Positions 16,717 through 25,617 of a stretch of DNA of 27,284 bases are shown here, piece by piece. The stretch's first letter is position 1. Every line of letters starts with the position of its first letter. The notes under the pieces were generated by a model, which ran no database searches, was not told the DNA's origin, and saw only the letters and a list, made by a program, of their open reading frames with translations. The stretch comes from UBA4416 sp031539425. GTDB taxonomy: Bacteria; Bacteroidota; Bacteroidia; B-17B0; Aurantibacillaceae. The translations under genes and the position numbers were made by a program. The stretch covers positions 1 through 27,284 of the forward strand of contig JAVKLI010000093.1 in the NCBI GenBank assembly GCA_031539425.1. Reading direction: 5' to 3'.

Positions 16717-16805
16717 TAAATTTTATTTAAATCGAAAAATACAAAATAAATTTACTGTTGCAAATCATTATATTTAACGCCATTTAACAATCAATTTAGG
16801 CTATT

Positions 16806-17408
16806 ATGCTATATGTAGAAGCTTCCCTTGACGCTGAATATTGGAACCATCAATATAAAAATAGCCAAACTGGTTGGGATTTAAAGCAAGTATCACCACC
16901 CATAAAAGCCTATATTGATCAATTAACAAACAAAAACTTAAACATATTAATTGCCGGATGTGGTAATGCGTACGAAGCTGAATATTTATATCAACAAGGT
17001 TTTACTAATATCACTTTAATTGATATAGCTGAAACTGTTGTACAGCTCCTACAGCAAAAGTATCAACATACGTCCATTAAAATTTTAAATACAAATGTAT
17101 TTGAACATAGAGGTTGTTACGATTTAATTATTGAACAAACGTTATTTTGCGCCATTAATCCAAACTTACGAAGCGCATACGTTGTTACCATGCACAATTT
17201 GCTTAACCCTAATGGAAAATTAGTAGGTGTATTATTTAATAGAACCTTTGAAAAAGCTGGACCTCCATTTGGAGTATTTAAAGCGGAATATAAGCAATTA
17301 TTTAAACCTTATTTTAAATTTCATACCTTTAAAACGTGTTATAATTCATTTTTTAAACGACAAAATCATGAATTATTTATTAATTTTCAAAAAAATACCC
17401 TAACATGA
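16806..17408 (+). CDS. TPMT-family thiol/chalcogen S-methyltransferase
   Basis: A 200-residue SAM-dependent class I methyltransferase. Motif I, ILIAGCGNAYE (47-57), binds SAM. The N-terminal YWNHQYKNSQTGWD (12-25) and the GPPFG segment (152-156) are characteristic of the thiopurine methyltransferase family, whose members methylate thiols, sulfide, selenium compounds or halides. The family call is fairly firm but the substrate is not. Its stop overlaps the start of the persulfide dioxygenase/rhodanese gene by four bases (ATGA), so the two are translationally coupled. That supports, but does not prove, a sulfur substrate. Confidence 0.82.
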   Translation: MLYVEASLDAEYWNHQYKNSQTGWDLKQVSPPIKAYIDQLTNKNLNILIAGCGNAYEAEYLYQQGFTNITLIDIAETVVQLLQQKYQHTSIKILNTNVFEHRGCYDLIIEQTLFCAINPNLRSAYVVTMHNLLNPNGKLVGVLFNRTFEKAGPPFGVFKAEYKQLFKPYFKFHTFKTCYNSFFKRQNHELFINFQKNTLT

Positions 17409-18838
17409 ATCAAGCAAATTTCTACATAGAACAAATTTATACTGGTTGTTTAGCTCAAGGCGCATACTATATTACATCTAATGGCGAAGCTGCCATTATT
17501 GACCCATTACGTGAACCTCAGCCCTATTTAGAAAGATTACATCGAGACAAAGTAACATTAAAATATATTTTTGAAACACATTTTCATGCCGATTTTGTAA
17601 GTGGACATTTAGATTTAAGCAAAAAAACCAATGCGCCTATTGTATTTGGTCCACAAGCTCAGCCTAATTTTGAATTTATTGCTTCAAAAGATCAACAAGA
17701 GTTTCAAATTGGAACTATAAAAATTAAAGTATTGCACACACCTGGTCATACATTAGAAAGCACTTGTTATGTGCTTATAGATGAAACAGGTAAAGAGCAG
17801 GCGCTATTTAGCGGCGATACTTTATTTATAGGAGATGTGGGTAGACCAGATTTGGCTCAAAAAGCTGCATCTATGACTCAAGAGCAATTAGCCGGAACTT
17901 TATTTCACTCTTTACGAAATAAAATTATGACCCTACCCGACGATGTATTAGTTTACCCTGCACATGGTGCTGGTAGTGCTTGTGGTAAAAATATGAGCAA
18001 AGACACAGTATCAACTATTGGTGCCCAAAAGCAACTAAATTATGCACTACGTGCTAGTATGACAGAAACAGAATTTATAAAAGAAGTTACCGATGGGCTT
18101 TTAGCTCCGCCATTATACTTTGGCGCCAATGTAGCCATGAATAAATTTGGCTATGAAAGTTTTGAAACTGTTTTAAATCAAGGTATGCGCCCTTTACCAC
18201 TTAATGAGTTTGAAAATATTATTAAAGAAAAAAACACCTTACTTTTAGATACCAGAGATAACGGCCTATTTTGTAAAGGTTTTATTCCTCAATCTATCAA
18301 TATTGGTATTAATGGTGATTTTGCCCCTTGGGTTGGCGCATTAATAGGCGATGTAAAGCAACCTATTGTTTTAATTACAGAGCTAGGAAAAGAAAAAGAA
18401 ACTGTAACCCGACTCACAAGGGTTGGTTTTGATAATATTATAGGTCATTTACAAGGAGGTATTAATACTTGGGAAAGTGCAGGTAAAATCATTGAAACTG
18501 TTAATAGAATTACCGCAATACAACTTGCAGCAGAGCTTATAATTGGCACACACAAGGTAATTGATGTTCGTAAAGAAACCGAATATACAGCGGAGCATGT
18601 TGATGAATCTTATAACAGGCCATTAGCCAATATTAATAATTGGGTAGATGAAATAAGTACAGATGAGCACTTCTATTTACACTGTGCAGGAGGCTATAGA
18701 AGTATGACAGCATCTAGCATTTTAAAAGCCAGAGGATATAATAATTTTACCGAAATTGAAGGCGGATTTAATGCCATTTCTAAAACTAATATTGCTAAAA
18801 CAAACTTTGTTTGCCAAAGTAAAATCTTAAAAGTATAG
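17405..18838 (+). CDS. CstB-like persulfide dioxygenase-rhodanese fusion
   Basis: A 477-residue cytoplasmic fusion. The N-terminal metallo-beta-lactamase fold (about 1-245) matches persulfide dioxygenases: His59, His61 and Asp63 in THFHADFVSGH, His115 in TPGHT, Asp138 in SGDTLFIGDVGRPDL, and His187 in YPAHGAGS. A first rhodanese-like domain (about 270-365) lacks an active-site cysteine. A second (about 370-465) has it as Cys427 in HCAGGYRS. This three-part order is that of staphylococcal CstB, which oxidises low-molecular-weight persulfides and transfers sulfane sulfur, relieving sulfide stress. It starts within the stop of the TPMT-like gene (ATGA). No CsoR-type regulator or sulfide:quinone reductase is visible here. 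A plain MBL-fold hydrolase is the fallback call. Confidence 0.87.
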   Translation: MNQANFYIEQIYTGCLAQGAYYITSNGEAAIIDPLREPQPYLERLHRDKVTLKYIFETHFHADFVSGHLDLSKKTNAPIVFGPQAQPNFEFIASKDQQEFQIGTIKIKVLHTPGHTLESTCYVLIDETGKEQALFSGDTLFIGDVGRPDLAQKAASMTQEQLAGTLFHSLRNKIMTLPDDVLVYPAHGAGSACGKNMSKDTVSTIGAQKQLNYALRASMTETEFIKEVTDGLLAPPLYFGANVAMNKFGYESFETVLNQGMRPLPLNEFENIIKEKNTLLLDTRDNGLFCKGFIPQSINIGINGDFAPWVGALIGDVKQPIVLITELGKEKETVTRLTRVGFDNIIGHLQGGINTWESAGKIIETVNRITAIQLAAELIIGTHKVIDVRKETEYTAEHVDESYNRPLANINNWVDEISTDEHFYLHCAGGYRSMTASSILKARGYNNFTEIEGGFNAISKTNIAKTNFVCQSKILKV

Positions 18839-18861
18839 GCTTCTAAATAAAGATTATTTTT

Positions 18862-20172
18862 TTAGGTACTTAAAATTAATTTTGAAAATAAATAAGCACC
18901 TTGTTTTCTACTGTAAACTTCTAATGATTGGGAATTTACAAATAGTTGCTTTAATTTAAATTTTTGATAATATGCTTTTAAGGCAATTTTCATGTTTTCA
19001 ATATCATTAAAATCAACAGTTATTCCAACTTGTGTATCATTTATAATTTTAGCAGCATCTCCATCAACGCTACCTATAGCTAATATTGGTCGTTTTGCGG
19101 CTAAATATTCAAATAATTTACCTGTAAGTATGCCTTTATTTTTAGGTGTATTATTTAGTAATAACAATAAAATAGTAGATTTTTGCATGAGTTTTATAGC
19201 CTCATGGTGATTAACATAATCTTTAAAATAAACTTTAGAAACTAAATTGTATTTTAATAAATCATCAAAAATGCAAGCATCTGTTTTACCAGTAAATGAT
19301 AATTTTAAATCATTTTCAAAATTAACATCATCTTCACAACATTCATAAATAGCTTTCCATAACGCATTTGGATTTCTATCTTTATTTAATGCTCCTATAT
19401 GATGTAATTCAAAACTAGAAAATATAACATCTTGTTCGTCATTTGTATTATTAAAATCAGATTCATCAAATCCGTTTGTAATTACTTCTATTTTTCTATT
19501 ACATATGTGAGTTAATTCTAAGGCACAATTAGGGCTTACAGTAACTATATGATTGGCAGTTTTTAAAACTTCTAATTCTAAATACTTATGTTTTTTATCT
19601 GCCCATTTTGTTAGTTTTAAATCTTTATAAAAATCAATTTGAGTCCAGGGGTCTCTAAAATCTGCAATCCAATTTATAGTTGCAAACTGCTGTTTTAATT
19701 TAAGTGCTATAACGTGCATGCTATGCGGAGGACCAGTACTTATAATAGTATCTATTTGATGGTGGGCAATAATTTTTGATAAATAACGTACAGAAGGCTT
19801 TATCCACCCTACCCTTGCATCTGGAATAAAAAAATTACCACGAACCCAGATTAATACCTTTTTAAAAAACGACTGTTTATTGCTTTTAGAAATAAATCCT
19901 TGGTTTACAACTTCTGTTTTTTTTAACCTTAATATTTTTCTATATAAATTGTAGGGCTCATTAATTTTAGATTTTAAAACATTTAGGTGGGGTAATACGT
20001 CTTGCAATAAGCTCTCATCCATAATAGGAAAATCAGGATTTTGAGGTGTATAAATAATAGGTTCAATACCTAAACCTCTAAAATACTTTGTAAACTTTAA
20101 CCATCGCTGTACGCCAGCACCAGCAGTTGGGGGCCAGTAATATGTTATAATAAGTGCTTTTTTTAATGTCAT
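18862..20172 (-). CDS. GT4-like glycosyltransferase
   Basis: A 436-residue cytoplasmic or membrane-associated GT-B glycosyltransferase for surface polysaccharide. The N-terminal acceptor domain opens with IITYYWPPTAGAGVQRW (8-24), the glycine-rich loop typical of GT4-like enzymes, followed by STGPPHSMH (145-153) and DFRDPW (171-176). The C-terminal donor domain carries KGILTGKLFEYLAAKRP (346-362), including the conserved glutamate. Its start overlaps the stop of the upstream flippase gene by four bases (ATGA on the minus strand), so the pair forms a coupled glycan-assembly unit. The sugar donor is unknown. Confidence 0.85.
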   Translation of the reverse strand: MTLKKALIITYYWPPTAGAGVQRWLKFTKYFRGLGIEPIIYTPQNPDFPIMDESLLQDVLPHLNVLKSKINEPYNLYRKILRLKKTEVVNQGFISKSNKQSFFKKVLIWVRGNFFIPDARVGWIKPSVRYLSKIIAHHQIDTIISTGPPHSMHVIALKLKQQFATINWIADFRDPWTQIDFYKDLKLTKWADKKHKYLELEVLKTANHIVTVSPNCALELTHICNRKIEVITNGFDESDFNNTNDEQDVIFSSFELHHIGALNKDRNPNALWKAIYECCEDDVNFENDLKLSFTGKTDACIFDDLLKYNLVSKVYFKDYVNHHEAIKLMQKSTILLLLLNNTPKNKGILTGKLFEYLAAKRPILAIGSVDGDAAKIINDTQVGITVDFNDIENMKIALKAYYQKFKLKQLFVNSQSLEVYSRKQGAYLFSKLILST

Positions 20173-21635
20173 TTTTTTAAACTTAAAAATACATTTGGTA
20201 TAATTTGAAACTTATATGCAAACCAAATATAAATACCAATAAATACAATATTATTTATTATAGCATTTAAATATATATTTTGAAAAATTGCTGGTACATA
20301 GAAAACAATACTTGAAATACCCAAAGATATCAGTAATAAAAAAAAAAATGATTTTGTAAAAGGTTGAAACTTAAACACCTTTAGTAATAATAAATATTTA
20401 CTTAAATTATATAATATTGATAAACTTGCAGTTACACACGCTGCCCCTAATAAACCATATTTAGGTATAATTATAGAATACGTAAAAACACCTAAAGTAA
20501 ATATAGATATTAATAGGATTAGCCCACTTTTATACAAGTTGGTATAAAAAATTAGCGTATTGTTAATACCTGTACTCACATTTATAAACGAAGCAATACC
20601 TAAAATAAAAATAAAGACTTTTAAACCAAAATAGTCTCTAGGTAAAAAGCTAATTATTAAATCAGCATTTATGTTTAATCCTATAAAAACAATACCTCCT
20701 AATACCACTAAGTGTTTTACGGATGATTCATAAATTTCATATACTTTATTAATTTGTTTATTTTCAAAATGTTCTGTTATTTTAGCTAAGGAGCTTCTTT
20801 CAATAGCATTTAAGGGTACTTCAATAAACATAGATAAAAACAAAGCAGTGGTATAAATAGCCACATTTTGTAATGAAGAAAAACTAATGATGATAATATC
20901 AATACTTCTAATTCCGAAAGATGTAAAGGATATGATACAATAATTTAATCCTATTTTAAAATTTTCTTTCCAATTGATTGAAAGAAAAAAACGGTACGTA
21001 TTTTTAAAATTAAATTGAATTAAATTAAAATGTGATAAGTAAAGTAATAGTGCAATAGCAGTAAATAAAAAAATGCTTATATACAATACAAGGTAGGTAT
21101 TAAATGAAATCCATTGATTAAAATACATTACAGTAATTAGAATAGCAATTATGCGAGCTATAAAATCATTTAAAAATGATGGTACAGTTGATTTTTTTAA
21201 TGCTTGACTATAAGCACAAATAACAGAATTAAAGGCGATAAAAATAGCTTGAGGTAAAACATATGAAATGTACTGATAAAATAATTGAGATTTTTGATTA
21301 TACAAATTTCCTATGTAGGGCTTTGTTAAAAAATGAAAAAATGAAATAAAAATGCTTGAAAGCAAAAAATAAAATAAAATAAATTGAAAAAAATATTGAG
21401 CAATAGTATCATTTTTAAGTTTATACTGTTGATATGTTTTAATTATAATATTTGGTAACCCAAAAGGTAAGGCTATGCTTAGTAAAAATGACACATTATA
21501 TAAAGTGCGTGTTAATCCTAATTCAGAAAGTAACAAACAATGAGGTTGTATAAATAATGTACCAATGGCGCCTATTAAAATGCCAGAATACAAAATAACC
21601 ATGTTTTTTACTCCCTGTCTTTGAATGATTCCCAT
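20169..21635 (-). CDS. Wzx-like polysaccharide flippase (MOP superfamily)
   Basis: A 488-residue polytopic membrane protein with about 12-14 hydrophobic segments along its whole length, starting MVILYSGILIGAIGTLFIQP near residue 12. Scattered charged loops and the length fit the polysaccharide transporter (PST/Wzx) branch of the MOP exporters, which move lipid-linked glycans across the inner membrane. There are no discrete catalytic motifs, so the call rests on topology, composition and the coupled GT4-like gene. The upstream 243-base gap separates it from the divergent lipoprotein operon. Transported glycan unknown. Confidence 0.78.
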   Translation of the reverse strand: MGIIQRQGVKNMVILYSGILIGAIGTLFIQPHCLLLSELGLTRTLYNVSFLLSIALPFGLPNIIIKTYQQYKLKNDTIAQYFFQFILFYFLLSSIFISFFHFLTKPYIGNLYNQKSQLFYQYISYVLPQAIFIAFNSVICAYSQALKKSTVPSFLNDFIARIIAILITVMYFNQWISFNTYLVLYISIFLFTAIALLLYLSHFNLIQFNFKNTYRFFLSINWKENFKIGLNYCIISFTSFGIRSIDIIIISFSSLQNVAIYTTALFLSMFIEVPLNAIERSSLAKITEHFENKQINKVYEIYESSVKHLVVLGGIVFIGLNINADLIISFLPRDYFGLKVFIFILGIASFINVSTGINNTLIFYTNLYKSGLILLISIFTLGVFTYSIIIPKYGLLGAACVTASLSILYNLSKYLLLLKVFKFQPFTKSFFFLLLISLGISSIVFYVPAIFQNIYLNAIINNIVFIGIYIWFAYKFQIIPNVFLSLKK

Positions 21636-21878
21636 TTTTCAATACGCTCTTAGATTTAATATTAACCTGCTAAAATTACTTTTTTTCTAATCATTTAAAC
21701 TACTAACAAAGGCTACTTTAACATTCCCTTTAAAAGTCAATTTTACAATTTGCTTATAAAAAAGAGGACAAATATGATAATTATTTGGCTCAATTGACTG
21801 CTTCAAATTAATCCAAATTAAATTGAGATAAAAACGTATTTTTACCCACTTTTTTATTTAAAATAATTTACACTATTT

Positions 21879-23021
21879 ATGAACTCTTTTTTTTCTAAAC
21901 GCATAACTCTTTGCTTTTTTTATATCATTATTATTTCTTGTACCTCTAATCAAAATGCCGAAAAAACAGTAACTCAACAAGAAACCAAATCTTCGCAACT
22001 TTTACTTACGATAGATACGTTTTATAACGATTATGCTGCTATTATTAGCGGTTTAAAACCTCTAAAATATTTTCAAAAACTATCAGAAAATAAACTCTAT
22101 AATGACGTGGTATTAAAAATAGAACAAGACTGGAAAAACATTGTGAATGAAAAATTAAATCCTATTAATAAATGGTCGGATAGTGTTGTAAAACCTAAAA
22201 TTAATAATAACAATATGTTTTATCCATTTGCGGGAGCTGATTTTTTATATTTAAATGCATTTTTTAAATCATCGGTAAAAGCCTCCATGTTTGGGTTAGA
22301 GCCAGTTGGCATATTGCTTAAAGACACAGCAAATGAACCATTAATGGTTGATTATATTAAAAAAACTTTTAATGCATTATATTTTTCAAACAAGCTTGGT
22401 TTTTTTAGAACCAATTCTATGAAAACACAATTAAATCAAAAAGAAGTAAATGGCACGTTACCCTTGTTGCTATTTTATATTAAAAGATCCGGTTATATGA
22501 TTTCAAAAATATCTTATTATAACATAAACGAAAAAGGCGATTTTTTTTCAACCACATTTGATAAAAGTATTTGTACAAAAATTAATTACTTCAATGAAAA
22601 TAATATTCTTAAAGAATTAACTTATTTTTCTTATGATTTATCAAATACAAATCTTAAAAAAAATCCGAGCATGGTTAAGCATTTAAGTTCTTATCAAAAC
22701 TGTGGTGTATTTTTAAAGGCAGCTTCATACCTTTTGCATTTATCCGAATTTTCTGACATGAATGCTCTTATTTTAAAACAATCTTTTATACTACAAGATG
22801 AGTCGGGGGTTACCTATTTAAGTTATAATAATGCTAAATGGAACTGCACATTATTTGGTACTTACAACAAAACAATTGATTTATTTAAACATAAATTTCA
22901 ACCATCATTAGAAAAAGCTTATAATGTTAAAAGTTATTCTTTACCGTTTATGATAGGTTATAACGTATCTCACAACGAAAGCAACTTGCAATTTATTGTA
23001 AAAAAATCAACTACTAAATGA
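21879..23021 (+). CDS. Uncharacterised lipoprotein
   Basis: A 380-residue lipoprotein of unknown function. The signal peptide ends in an I-I-S-C lipobox with Cys21. The mature protein has two segments that look conserved: FYPFAGADFLY with FGLEPVG (114-124 and 138-144), and a C-terminal block ILQDESGVTYLSY through WNCTLFGTY (304-329). I recall similar segments in unannotated bacterial proteins, but I cannot name the family. The gene ends in an ATGA overlap with the amino-acid permease gene and leads a three-gene plus-strand run ending in a serine hydrolase. An envelope role linked to that permease is inference only. Confidence 0.78.
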   Translation: MNSFFSKRITLCFFYIIIISCTSNQNAEKTVTQQETKSSQLLLTIDTFYNDYAAIISGLKPLKYFQKLSENKLYNDVVLKIEQDWKNIVNEKLNPINKWSDSVVKPKINNNNMFYPFAGADFLYLNAFFKSSVKASMFGLEPVGILLKDTANEPLMVDYIKKTFNALYFSNKLGFFRTNSMKTQLNQKEVNGTLPLLLFYIKRSGYMISKISYYNINEKGDFFSTTFDKSICTKINYFNENNILKELTYFSYDLSNTNLKKNPSMVKHLSSYQNCGVFLKAASYLLHLSEFSDMNALILKQSFILQDESGVTYLSYNNAKWNCTLFGTYNKTIDLFKHKFQPSLEKAYNVKSYSLPFMIGYNVSHNESNLQFIVKKSTTK

Positions 23022-24331
23022 AAATAAAATTTTCAAAATCTCAAGTATTTTCAATTCTTATTGCCAATATGATTGGCACTGGTGTGTTTACTAGTCTTGG
23101 GTTTCAAGTAGAAGGTATTTCGTCTGGGTTTGCTATTTTATTATTATGGATTATAGGTGGCCTTATGGCTCTATTAGGAGCTTTAAGTTACTCGATGTTA
23201 GCTTTATCTATGCCACAATCTGGAGGGGAGTATCATTATTTAACTAAAATATATAGCCCTGTTTTAGGTTTTTTATCTGGCTGGGTTTCTTTATTAATAG
23301 GCTTTTCAGCCCCAGTAGCAGCTGCGGCCAGTGCATTTGGTTCATATATTTTAAACTTAAATAATGATGCTAACGCGTCATCTTTTTTTGGAAAAACGAG
23401 CATTGCTATTATTGTAATATTAGGCTTAACTCTCATTAACTTATTAAGTAAGAGGGTTGGTGGCGCTACACAAAATGTGTATACCTTTTTAAAGATAACA
23501 TTTATAATAATTCTTATTTTTTTAGGTTTTAGGCATGGCACTACTACAAATATTAATTATAGTTTCAATTCTCAAGCCATTGCTGATATTACAAATATGG
23601 GGTTTTTAACTAGTATTTATTTTATAACATATTCTTATTCTGGGTGGAATGCCATTTGTTACATTGCAGATGAAGTAGATGATATGCAAAAAAACTTACC
23701 TAAAACATTAATACTAGGAGTATTGTTTGTGTCTACCTTGTATATATTATTAAATACTGTATTTTTAAATACTATTCCTATAAATGAACTAAAAGGGCAA
23801 TTAGATGTTGGAAATTATTATGCTGCCCATATTTTTTCACCAAGTGTTAAACCTTATTTAGGAACTATAATTGCCTTATTACTTTTGTCTACAATTAATT
23901 CGATGATTATTGTTGGCCCTCGTGTATCAATGAAATTAGGCGAAGACCATTCTATGCTCAACTTTTTATCTAAAAAGTCTAAACAAGATATTCCATACTT
24001 AGCCATAATTCTTCAAAGTTGTTTATCTATCGTTTATATTGTATTGTTTGATTTTTCTCAAATGATTATTTGCATTGGGATGGTGTTAAATTTATTTACG
24101 CTTTTATCTGTAATAGGAATTTTTGTATTAGCCAAACGAGATGTAAATTTAAAATCTCAATTTAAAAAATTTGGCTACCCAATTATACCAGCTTTATTTA
24201 TAGGTATTTGTTTTTATATTGTTGTTTTTGGATTTAAGCATCAAATGAAACTTTCTTTTTATGGCTTGCTTTTTACACTTTCTGGCGTAGCGGTATATTA
24301 TCTAACTAAGCTCACAAAAAAATCAATATAA
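23018..24331 (+). CDS. APC-superfamily amino-acid permease
   Basis: A 437-residue inner-membrane transporter with about 12 membrane segments. Segment 1 has IANMIGTGVFTSLG (15-28), the glycine-rich unwound helix that binds the amino-acid backbone in APC transporters. A second typical patch, ITYSYSGWNAICYIADEV (around 202-219), lies in segment 6. It overlaps the preceding lipoprotein gene by four bases (ATGA) and is followed after 3 bases by the serine hydrolase gene, so all three are probably one operon. The specific amino acid cannot be read. Cationic or neutral amino-acid exchangers are both possible. Confidence 0.87.
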   Translation: MKIKFSKSQVFSILIANMIGTGVFTSLGFQVEGISSGFAILLLWIIGGLMALLGALSYSMLALSMPQSGGEYHYLTKIYSPVLGFLSGWVSLLIGFSAPVAAAASAFGSYILNLNNDANASSFFGKTSIAIIVILGLTLINLLSKRVGGATQNVYTFLKITFIIILIFLGFRHGTTTNINYSFNSQAIADITNMGFLTSIYFITYSYSGWNAICYIADEVDDMQKNLPKTLILGVLFVSTLYILLNTVFLNTIPINELKGQLDVGNYYAAHIFSPSVKPYLGTIIALLLLSTINSMIIVGPRVSMKLGEDHSMLNFLSKKSKQDIPYLAIILQSCLSIVYIVLFDFSQMIICIGMVLNLFTLLSVIGIFVLAKRDVNLKSQFKKFGYPIIPALFIGICFYIVVFGFKHQMKLSFYGLLFTLSGVAVYYLTKLTKKSI

Positions 24332-24334
24332 CTT

Positions 24335-25617
24335 ATGATGAGTTTAAAAACTCTTTATGTTTATGTTTTGTTTTTTTTAAACTTCTGTTTTATTTCTATA
24401 TATACTCAAATAAAAACGTACCACGTATCAAAAATTTTTCCTTATTACCAAGGTCAATCAAAAATCGTGGATGATGTTTTTAAAAACTATCCTAAACATA
24501 GGTTACAAATAATTATAACTACTATAAATAGAAACAGAAACTCTAATGTAAGTTTTGTTACAAAAAATTACACATCACATCAATATTTATATCCTGCCTC
24601 TTTAGTTAAATTACCAATTGCCCTGCTTACTATTGAAAAATTAGAATCTTTAAACATACCATTATATGCAGAATTAAACATGATGGATGATATGCAGTGT
24701 AAATATTTTAATCCAACATTTTATTTTCAAGATAAAAAAAAAACTTTAATAGCATAATTGAAAACATGTTTGTAATAAGTAATAATGAAACTTACAATGC
24801 ATTGTATCATTTTTTAACACCGCATTATATTAAATCTAAACTCATTGAAAAAAAATATACCAATGTTAATATTTTTAGAGATTTTTCGGGCTGTTCTAAA
24901 CTGGATACTTTAATAAATAATGGTTATACAATTACCAATAACAACATTATTTTAAAAACACAAAGTGCAAGTTATATGCTGTATCAAGATGCTATAAAAT
25001 ATTATAAAGAAACCTACAATAAATTAATAGGTACCGCTTATTATGATAACGATGACTCATTAATTAATACGCCAAAAAATTATAATTATCAATTAGATTT
25101 TCCTTTAATAGAAGCGCATCAAATGTTACAAGCGTTAGTTTTTAAAAACGTAAAATCAAAAAAAAAATCATGGCATATAAATGATGATAACAGGAATATA
25201 CTTTTAAAATATTTAGGCCTGTTTCCATCTGAAATGCAAAATAAATATGTAACAAATGACTCCATTAAAATAGAAGAAAATCAATTTAAATATATTTTAT
25301 TTGGTGATTCATTAAATCAATTTAATAAAAGCGATATTCGAACAATAAGTAAAATTGGCTATTCATACGGCTTTGTAACAGAAACTGCCTATGTTATTGA
25401 TTTTAAAAATAAAATAGATTTTTTTATAACAATTGGCATGTATGTTAATGATGACGGCATTTCTAACGATGGTAAATATGAAAACATAAGTATTGCTAAA
25501 CCTTTTTTTGCTAAATTTAGTCAGCTAGTTTATAAAGAAATATTAAATAATAAATTAGTAATTCAAAAACAAGATGAGCAGCATTTTGAAAAATTTGAAA
25601 AGCTATTTAAAAATTAA
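24335..25617 (+). pseudogene. Beta-lactamase/PBP-like serine hydrolase, split by a -1 frameshift
   Basis: Two adjacent frames together encode one exported serine hydrolase of about 427 residues. The first piece (24335-24757, 140 residues) has a signal peptide (about 1-24) and the S-x-x-K nucleophile motif PASLVK with Ser89 and Lys92. The second frame is open from 24736 through the stop at 25615-25617 and carries the S-x-N-like SNNETYN and the K-x-G-like KIGYSYG (24778-24798 and 25351-25371). Its first ATG is at 24766, but sense continues upstream of it to the A10 run at 24734-24743, where the frames join. A -1 slip, or one extra A, restores the full protein. All three superfamily motifs are intact, so this is a recent mutation, a sequencing error or a slippage-controlled gene. 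It lies 3 bases downstream of the permease gene. Confidence 0.85.
24734..24743 (+). repeat. A10 homopolymer at the serine hydrolase frameshift
   Basis: Ten consecutive A residues, read AAA AAA AAA A in the first frame, contain an A-AAA-AAA slippery heptamer. The downstream frame has a stop at 24733-24735 and the upstream frame stops at 24755-24757, so the joining point must lie in this short overlap that is mostly the A run. Confidence 0.9.

Noticed and set aside
23236..23541. A 101-codon minus-strand reading frame inside the APC permease gene
   Set aside because: It is antisense to an intact membrane transporter with clear family motifs.
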